64,000 nucleotides of DNA from Gigaspora rosea. Lineage: Eukaryota > Glomeromycota > Glomeromycetes > Diversisporales > Gigasporaceae. The notes below the pieces were generated by a model that saw nothing but the letters and a program-made list of their open reading frames with translations, ran no database searches and had not been told where the DNA came from. The stretch covers positions 168,918 through 232,917 of the forward strand of contig QKWP01000214.1 in assembly GCA_003550325.1 (NCBI GenBank), in the 5' to 3' direction. The translations under genes were made by a program, and so were the position numbers. This document shows positions 56,501 to 64,000 of the stretch, in pieces; within the stretch, counting starts at the first letter, position 1, and each line of letters opens with the position of its first letter.

Positions 56501-58000
56501 TTCTTCATATTTGTCTATTTTTCGGTAAAGTTCTCCACGATTATTTAAAGCTGTTACATTATTTGGATCAATTTTTAATGATTTATCTAAATCTATGAGT
56601 GATTCTTCATATCTGCCAATTTTTCGATAAGTTCCTCCTCGATTATTTAAAGCTGTTGTATTATCTGGATCAATTTCTAATGCTTTATTTAAATCTGCAA
56701 GCGATTCTTCATATTTGCCTATGTGTAGGCAAAGTTCTCCACGATTGTTTAATGCTGCTAAATTGATTGGATCAATTTCTAATGATTTATTTAAATCTGC
56801 AAATGATTCTTCATATCTACGCATAATTCGATATATTGATCCACGATTACTTAAGACTATTGCATTATTTGAATCAATCTCTAATGATTTATTGAAATCT
56901 GCAAGCGATTCTTCATATCTACCCATCTCTTGATAGGTTAATCCGCGATTACTTAAAACGGTTTTATGATTTGGATTAATTACTAAAAATTTATTTAAAT
57001 CTGCAAGTGATTCTTTATATCTGCCTATTCGTCGATAAGTTACTCCACGATTGCCTAAAGCTGTCGCATTATTTGGATCAATTTCTAATGATTTGTTTAA
57101 ATCTTCAAGTGATTCTTCATATCTGCCCATCTTTTGATAAATTGATCCACGATTAATTAAAACTGATGCATTATTTGAATTAATCTCTAAAGATTTATTT
57201 AAATCTGCCAGCGACTCTTCAAACCTGCACATAATTTGATAAGTTAATCCACGATTATTTAATGCTATTGCATTATTTGGATTAATTTCTAATGACTTAT
57301 TTAGATCTGCAAGTGATTCTTCATATCTACCTAACTGACGATAAATTTCTCCGCGATTAGATAGCAACTTTGGCATTGAAATTGAATTAATTAGAATATT
57401 TAGGCTTGATTCTAATATATTTAAATGTGCAGGTGATTCTTCATATCTACCCATTCGACGATAAATTTCTCCGCGAGTAGATGGCATTTCATTATTTTGG
57501 ACAACTTCCAATAATATATTTAAATCAGCAAGTGATTCCTTATACATTTTCGTCTCAAGATAAAGTCTACTGCGCGTTGCTAATTGGCCACAGATTATTG
57601 TAAATACTGAAAGATGTTCAAATGCAGTCGTATTATTTGGTTCAATTTCTAATATCACTTTTAAATCTGCAAGTAACTTCCCATATCTGCCCATCTTTTG
57701 GTAAACTAATCCACGATTATATAATGCCGTTGTATTGTTTGGATTAATTTCTAATAATTTATTTAAATCTGTAAGCGATTCTTCATATAGACTGATCTTT
57801 TGATAAGCTAGTACACGGACTCCTATCGTAGCTAGATTATTTGGATTAATTCGTAACGATTTATTTAAATCTGCAAGTGATTCGTTATATTTGCCTATCA
57901 AGAAATAAATTAATCCACGATCACTCAATGCTGTAGAATTAGTTGGTTCATTATCTAGCAACTTGCTTAAATCTGCAAGTAGACTTTCATATCCACTCAT
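53565..58000 (-). CDS. TPR-repeat / TKL-like protein kinase fusion (1454 aa, two exons)
   Basis: Exons 58000-55046 and 54974-53565 joined over a 71-nt intron give 985 + 469 = 1454 aa. Residues 1-859 are about 25 TPR units of 34 aa (consensus NNRGE.Y..IGKYEESLADLNKSLEIDPNN), a scaffold solenoid. Residues 860-885 hold CPNCKEFNTGFFYCYSC, a zinc-knot-like double CxxC. The kinase domain (~925-1229) has the glycine loop IGKGGFSTVY (from 929), VALK with Lys970, a catalytic loop HGDFHSGN (Asp1068; HRD changed to HGD, so a non-RD kinase), DLG in place of DFG (1112-1114) and APE (1136-1138). Key catalytic residues are present, so it may be active. Residues ~1208-1420 are five ~40-aa charged helical units. 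Likely a cytosolic signalling kinase; substrate unknown. The start MSGYESLLADL fits the first TPR helix. Confidence 0.92.
54975..55045 (-). other. Intron of the TPR-kinase gene (71 nt)
   Basis: On the minus strand it begins GTAAAAAG after GAG and ends GTAATAG; ATACTAATAATTT inside is a good branch site. Splicing joins ...LDFFNE to FKIHYECQLNRYSVDKYG in phase 0 and restores the kinase strand and helix that would otherwise be missing before MVFEYADKGDL. Without splicing the first exon would run into a stop after seven more codons. Confidence 0.9.
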
Positions 58001-58734
58001 ATTTTTAATATATTATTATCTTATCTATAATTGAAATATCAATTGATTCGTTTTCTTTTGGCATGTATGAAGATATAAATCTTTAAATCTTAATTCATGT
58101 AATTACTTTTTAAATTGCAACAGTTTTTTTTCTTAATCAAATTTATTCTTTGACTTTCAATAATATACAGACTTTCGAAGTATATTGTCACGCAAATTTT
58201 CTCTCAGTGGATAATTGAATATATATATTGTGAATGTATTGTACGAGAAAAGTCGTGGAACATTTGTAAGACATTAACTATAATGTAATGCACAATATCT
58301 CGTGGCATTAAAAATCTATTTTGATATTAGAGTCATGCATCTCCAATAAACACTTATTAGTATGCAAAATTTTATGTAGATCAGCACTATAAATGCTATG
58401 TAGAATACCTGCTCGATATGATGTTATATCGATCATTTCTATTATCTTCAGTATGACAAAATTATAACTATAACTAGCCAATAGCTTTTTTCCTGTACCC
58501 ATAAGTAGCAGAATTTGTAAGGCTATATTGTTTTTAGAAGGTTGCTATAGAGAATTGGTATAATTTTGAAGTTAGTCGTATAAAAAAGCTTGTAATAAAA
58601 TAGAATTGATTTAAATTGATTTGAATTTTATTGATTGGATTATTGAGAAATATGATTTTGGTCTATTGTAATGCAGAAATTAAATAGTTTTTATTTAAAT
58701 TAAGAAATATTTTAATAATTATTATTTAGTGCAA
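58001..58734. other. Upstream region of the TPR-kinase gene
   Basis: No coding sequence recognised. The promoter of the minus-strand kinase gene should lie in the first few hundred bases; several TATA-like words occur in the A+T-rich background and none can be singled out. Confidence 0.45.
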
Positions 58735-59347
58735 GCATATTTCAAATATAAGATTTATAAAAATTACCCCATTAGCATTCTTTTAAATATACTAAACCAA
58801 AAACCAAATTTTTATAAATTTTTATATATTAAAATCCCTAATATAAGGACCCAAACATTTCTCATATAGATCATAACTGGATTTTGCCCAATTTTGACCT
58901 AATTTGCTAAAAATAACAAACCTATATTTGTTTAAATAACTTCTAATCCAGTAATCAGAATTGGATGAACTTTTTTTGTTAGATGCACATCACTAAGAGC
59001 TTCATTTTAAAAAAAAAGTTATCCAAATTGGACTGCTAGATGCCAAGATAATTGCCAAAAACCATTTGTTTGCTTATTAAATTTTGGGGTTTTTGCTAAA
59101 ATGTGTAATGTATGACCTCTGTACTATATGTCCGAGGTCCTCTCATATATATCAACTTTAATATAAATTCTCATTAATATCATATCAACATGAATATAAC
59201 AGTGGTCCAAATAGGTTAATATAAATGAGGGACAACTGTATAACCTTTTTATCCAATACCTACTTTTCAAATATAATCTTTTTTAAAAAAAGGGTCTCTA
59301 TTAGCAATTTTTCAAATATGACCTCATATAGATTGTTCGGGATCCTG
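58735..59347. repeat. Dispersed repeat, long copy
   Basis: The outer parts match 7255-7440 (ATAAGATTTATAAAAATTACC; TTTCAAATATGACC...TATATAGATTGTTC). The middle (about 58797-59250) is absent from the short copy and contains TTATCCAAATTGGACTGCTA, the word shared by the palindromic-module elements. Confidence 0.7.
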
Positions 59348-59544
59348 ACTTAATAATGACAATAAAAATTTAAATTCTATTGTTATAGGGTAAAATGGAC
59401 AATTTTTTATTTATATATTACAAATAATGATAAGCAATTTACTATATATAGGTGTAACTTGGTGATTTAATATGATTTATTAGAGAAACAACTTATATAG
59501 GGGTTTAATATAAGTAGAAGGTTATTTATTTAATAAATGTGATA

Positions 59545-60010
59545 GCTAATGCTAAAGATCATGTAATTTTTTTGTCCAGAAATTGCAGATCAAGAAATTT
59601 TAAAACAAATATTCATTTTCAAAAATTACTTATTTCACAAAGTTTTGTATAAGAAACTGCATTTTGTACACAAACAAAAAATTTTTTTAAACTATTTTAC
59701 TATATGATTTTCTAACCTTCTAAATTCTGACACTAACTCTAACATAAAAAAACTTAAAGAATTTTTTTATTGGTCATGTGGTTTTTGATAATGATACTAA
59801 CATAGTTATTGAACTTATCTTTGTTAAATTAGAGTTAGTGATTACAATATGTTAAATGGTAGTAGGTGTATTGGCAAAATTGTTCAAGAAAAGTTTTTTG
59901 CTAGAATACCAAAAGGGTTATAACTGATTTATAGTATAATGAATGTTTGTTTTAAAATTTTTTAATTTGCAATTTCTGGACCAAAATATAACATAATCTT
60001 CGACATTAGC
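59545..60010. mobile_element. TIR element with ~72-bp inverted ends
   Basis: The left arm (GCTAATGCTAAAGATCATG ... TTTTAAAACAAATATTCATT) is inverted at the right (60010 back to about 59938). The arm includes GTCCAGAAATTGCA on both sides. The interior has CTAACTCTAACATAAAAAAA. No coding capacity and no clear target duplication. Confidence 0.75.
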
Positions 60011-61499
60011 CAAAATTGTCACAATAAATATAAAATATATAATCTTAAAATTATTCTTAATAAGAGTGAAATTACTTTTGTTTTATACTTTTCTAAATAC
60101 TAGAAAAATCAAGAAGCTTAATTAATAATTGTAAAATCATATGTTATTTTATCTTACCCAACTTTAACATGCCGTGCATATTAGTGATTTATATTATATT
60201 ATATCATCTAATATGAATCATTCTTTAGTATGGCTAAGCCTTGTGCATTACAATCATCCAAAATTATGTACAGCCTTTAATGACAGTGATGTCATGAGAA
60301 ATGTGGCATAGTATAAATTGTAAATAATGATTTGAATACTTTTTGCCCATGATACTATTAATAAAGATAATAATAATTGTTATAGCTAATGCTGAAGTTG
60401 GCTGATGCTGAAGCTCACGTGATAAACCCAGGTCAGAAATGAAGATTGTCCAGTGCATGACACTGACATTGACGTACATATGTGCACACCCGATATGGTC
60501 CACTGTTGTGCATAAAACTTCTCATGAGCATAAAATTCTCATAAACAATTGTTTTTTAGACGCTTGTTTATTGCCAACCCATTTATAAATACCTTGGTAC
60601 AGGCGACTTTTTTATACGAAAGTTTTTTAAAAAAATTACATTGCAATACTCATCATGTACTGCCCAAGACAGTTTTTAAATAGTTCCGCTTGCACTTTTT
60701 TCAGAATCTATGCAGCTTTTTTTCTTATTTTTTTGAAAAAAAGTTTTTTTTAAACAAGATGTATATTCGCATACCTATTCATTTGTCCAAGCCGAGTCAT
60801 TAATCATGTTCAGATTTTTTTTTGAAACAAAGGATACATTCGCAGTTTTTTGAGTTTTTTTTTTTTTAAAGTCATTTTTTTGAAAAAAAGCTTTGAAAAA
60901 ACTTTTTTACAAAAAATCAAGTACTTTGCCGGCAATCCCAAAAATACCCGAAATGGTAGCCGAATACATGGGATATCTTTACTCAAAAACAATACCTAAA
61001 AATGTTCTAAGAGAAAAAAATTGCCAACCCGAATTTTATTTGTTGATACAATAAATTTATAATAGATAAAAACAAAATCCTATATATTCCTGGAATTATA
61101 AAAAACGGTATTATATCTGAAAAATGGCACATTGTTCCCAAGTATGATGAGAAATTATGCACTATGAACTGTAATACTCATATTGTCTGTACAAACACAT
61201 ATAGAACAAAAGTATTTGACCACCTCTAGAATTTCTATAATGATAAAATAGTTTTTATCCTTAAGTGATCGAATGTTTTATCATATATGTAGAACTAGTA
61301 CGATATGATACTATAACATTTTCATGTTTGTAGAGATTCTAGGCTTTCATTATTTCGGTATTATTAGTGGTTTCAACCTTTTGCTCATTGCTTCAATACT
61401 GTTGTTTGTGAAAATTTTAAACTTCAGTATCAGTAGTAAGTAAACTTTTTTTTGATTATTTGACATTTTTAATAAAGCCCTATAGACTTACTAAGCTTT
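60011..61499. other. Gene-free stretch
   Basis: No gene recognised. Between about 60600 and 60910 TTTTTTGAAAAAAAG-type words repeat, able to form many small hairpins, and ATTGCCAACCC occurs at both edges (60572 and 61020). Confidence 0.5.
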
Positions 61500-62605
61500 C
61501 AGAATTGGTTGGTGAACTTTCTTATGGATCTTTCAACAATTGTTGGTGAAATTTCTTGTGGATTTTTTAGTGTTTTTGAAAAATTTCTTGTGGACTTTCC
61601 TTTTAACTTTTAGCATTTTTGGTGAACTTTCTTATAACTTCTTGTCTTTTTAGCATTTAGCTAGTGAACTTTCTTGTAGATTTTCCTTTGGTCTTTCAGA
61701 TAAAATCAGATGAAGGTTCACAAAAAAGTTCATCAATGACTTTTTAGTGGACTTTTCTCTGGTATTTTGGCGTTTTTTGGAGTAAAATTCTCTCTGGTTT
61801 TTTAGTATTTTTTTTTTGGTCAATTTTCTTGTGGGCTTGCCTCTAGTTTTTCTTTATTTTTTTTTTAAAGAAATTTCTTGCACTTTTTGGCAAATTTCTT
61901 GTGGACTTCTTCTAGTCTTTCGGTGCTTGTTTTTTAAAGAGTTTTTTTGTAGACTTCTCGCATTTTTTTGGAGAATTTTTTTGTGAACATTCCTCTGGTA
62001 TTTCGTGAATTTTTTATAAACGTCCTCTGGTCTTTTAACAAATTTCTTGTAGACTTCCTCTGGTTTTTCAGCATTGGTCTTTTGGGGCTTTTTTAAAGAA
62101 TTTTTTTGTGGGTTTTCTTCAGTATTTCATGAATTTCTTGTAGCTTTTGGCATTTATTTTTTGGAGAATTTTCTTGTGGACATTTCTCTGGTATTTTGGT
62201 GAATTTTTTGTAAACTTCATTTGGTTTTTTGGCATTTTTTTAGAGAATTTTCTTGTGGACTTTCCCTGGTATTCAGCAAACTTTCTGTGAACTTCCTTTG
62301 GTCTTCTTTTTTTTTAGAGAATTTCTTGTGGACTTTTCTCTAGCATTTCAGCAAATTTCTTGTGGACTCTTTTTGAACTTCAGCTTTTTTTTTTAGAGAA
62401 TTTTCTTGTGGGCTTTTCTCTAGTATTTTGCAAATTTCTTGTGTACTTTCTCTGGTCTTTTGGCATTAGTCTTTTGGGGCTTTTTTGAGAAATTTTTTGT
62501 GGACTTTCTTCTAGTATTTCATAACATTCTTGTGGACTTCTGCTGGACTTTTGCTTTTTTGGAGATTTTCTTGTGGACCTTCCTTTGGGGGTTCTTTTTT
62601 TTTTT
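61500..62605. repeat. Degenerate minisatellite, ~1.1 kb
   Basis: Words such as AATTTCTTGTGGACTTTCCTC and GGTCTTTTGGCATTTTT alternate with a loose period of about 60-70 bp across the block, more than fifteen times. On the minus strand the units read as lysine/serine/proline-rich peptide (KSPQE, STRKF), which explains the open frame at 62380-62796; no protein gene is called. Confidence 0.8.
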
Positions 62606-62962
62606 TTACGGCCTTGATACGTAATTATGTTATAACAACGATATAAAGAATATATAAATAAATTAAAAATTTTAATAAAAAAATTGTTATACAGTATGTT
62701 AAACATGGGATATAAAGAATAAAAAATACTTAGAAAATTGCAGTTAGTGATGCTTAACAAAATAACAAAACCTGACAAAACCACAGGTTTTGTCATTTTG
62801 TCAGGTGGTTGATGGGTCAGCAGGTCAATTGGTTGATAGGTCAGAGATTGAATATCTCTTGTTGATCACATGAATGATTTTTATTGGCTAATTTAGGGGT
62901 GCATGACCATGCAAGTGCACAAAAAACTTAAACCCTTTATTATTAATATATAAAATTTATAT

Positions 62963-63342
62963 AAAAAATTTCACATTACTAAAACGCACCTATGGTATTT
63001 TACACTATGTTACACAAAACTATTAGAATAGCCAATCAAAATTTAAGATCAGATGTAACATAAAATTTCGCTTTGTTTTGGTTATTTTTTAAAAAAACAT
63101 TCATATCTCAAAATTTTGCATATAAAACCACTTTTGGAACTCTAATAAAAAAAATTTCCTGCTAAATTTTGTATACACTAATATACTGATAAATCTTAGG
63201 CTTCACCCTAACCCTAAGGTAATTAAATTTACTTTGTTTTATAAAAATTTATTCTTTTGTTTTTGTTACATGGATTTGCAAATCTAATTTACCTATGGTG
63301 TTTTATACTATAGGTGCATTTTATAATAATTGAAAAATTTAT
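62963..63342. mobile_element. TIR element with shared core (member d)
   Basis: The left end (AAAACGCACCTATGGTATTT) is inverted at the right (mirror of AAAATGCACCTATAGTATAA) over about 45 bp, with GCACCTATRGT as its repeated word. The interior has AAAACCACTTTTGGAACTCT and CACCCTAACCCTAAGGTAAT, closely matching member c (AAACCATTTTTGGAGTTC; CCTTAACCCTAACCCTAAT). Confidence 0.78.
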
Positions 63343-63408
63343 TTAGTTATTTATAGCATATAAAAGTTATTTAATTATAATACATAAAATTTATAAATGT
63401 ATAACATT

Positions 63409-63525
63409 CAGTGATGGCACATTGTCATTTAAAAATAAATAACACCTTGTCATATGACAAGTCATTTTTGTCATAAAAAAATCATTTATCTTTTTATGAC
63501 TATACTTGTCATTTATAGTTTATAT
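63409..63525. repeat. TGTCAT-rich segment, probable relative of the hAT-like MITE
   Basis: Starts CAGTGATGGCACATTGTCAT and consists of GTCAT/ATGAC words like 53283-53434. The right end is not clear. Confidence 0.45.
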
Positions 63526-63715
63526 AATAATTATTAATAATCACATTAGCATTTGCATTGATACGAAGAATTTTGAAAATATATATTTAAAAGCTCATTA
63601 TAGTGATGTCTATCAATTAAACATCGCCATTTGTTGATAATATTTGATCAAATGTTTCACGAATCATGAACCATATCTCAACCATCCTAATCCAAACACT
63701 AAATGCTTATCCGAA

Positions 63716-63950
63716 AGAGCTTGTTAGAATGGCAACAATAAAAAGCTGTTAGGATGATTATTTAATATAACTATAAGGAGTTTTTAGAATGGTTATTTGT
63801 CACTATCTATAAAGAGCTGCTAGAATGATTATTTAACATTAATCATAAAAACTATTAGAATGATTATTTAACAATAATCATCAAAAGTTGTTAGAATGAT
63901 AATGCTAACCATAATGAGCTGTTAGAATGATTATTTTTAAATGTTAATCC
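63716..63950. repeat. Tandem repeat of ~40-bp units
   Basis: AGCTGTTAGAATGATTATTT and close variants recur about seven times up to 63950. Between units lie AATAATCATAAAA-type words that partly mirror the repeat, so each unit can pair with its neighbour. Confidence 0.8.
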
Positions 63951-64000
63951 ATGTAAACTTGATTAACATAAATAACCCCTTTTTGTAAAATCTTCATAAC

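Noticed and set aside
56715-56933. Plus-strand frame inside the TPR region
   Set aside because: Antisense shadow of the TPR repeats (102-bp period).
62380-62796. Minus-strand Lys-rich frame of 138 aa
   Set aside because: It is a product of the minisatellite at 61500-62605; unit indels destroy the frame elsewhere in the array.

Overview
The window looks like nuclear DNA of a repeat-rich fungus, most likely an arbuscular mycorrhizal fungus of the Rhizophagus type. This is inferred from very high A+T, long gene-free stretches packed with small inverted-repeat transposons, a Sel1-repeat protein pair and a TPR/protein-kinase fusion of the kind greatly expanded in those fungi, and a short (71 nt) intron with a yeast-like branch site. 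No sequence search was possible, so the species call is an inference.

Only three host protein genes can be supported, all on the minus strand. Two are Sel1-repeat paralogues of 397 aa each (1724-2917 and 15612-16805), lying on a duplicated ~2.1 kb segment whose 3' flanks both carry decayed extra Sel1 repeats. The third (58000-53565) is a 1454-aa protein in two exons: about 25 TPR units, a CxxC...CxxC zinc-binding-like knot, a TKL-like kinase domain with HGD in place of HRD, and a C-terminal tail built of five diverged ~40-aa units that resemble the last helices of the kinase domain. A relic of a second such gene lies 1.3 kb beyond it (52135-52312).

The rest is mobile or repetitive. At 26817-37561 there is a broken Ty3/gypsy-type LTR retrotransposon on the minus strand with both LTRs, a 4-bp target duplication, and two younger insertions inside it. 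At 18543-24862 lie the remains of a second LTR element, itself hit by three smaller elements. A long (about 740-1020 bp) tRNA-derived SINE family has three fairly full copies (33964-34725, 42402-43424, 45210-45946) and one fragment. A tyrosine-recombinase relic sits at 18005-18470. More than fifteen non-autonomous TIR elements are present, several nested, with readable target duplications (TA, TTA, TTAA, 8 bp, 9 bp).

The most interesting pattern is in the TIR elements. Four of them (about 4975-5325, 32129-32465, 38933-39238, 62963-63342) share a homologous interior of roughly 150-200 bp, yet their terminal inverted repeats are different in sequence, each with its own short palindromic or repeated word. 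A second set (18699-19434, 22465-22885, 39779-40436, 43481-44006, 46067-46883, 47889-48566) shares another internal palindromic module under different ends. This suggests ends and cores of these elements are exchanged or replaced independently.

Three minisatellite or tandem arrays (47460-51690 with three insertions, 61500-62605, 63716-63950) and sequence gaps (6865-7017, 41811, 49251) complete the window. No rRNA or stand-alone tRNA gene and no CRISPR array was found.
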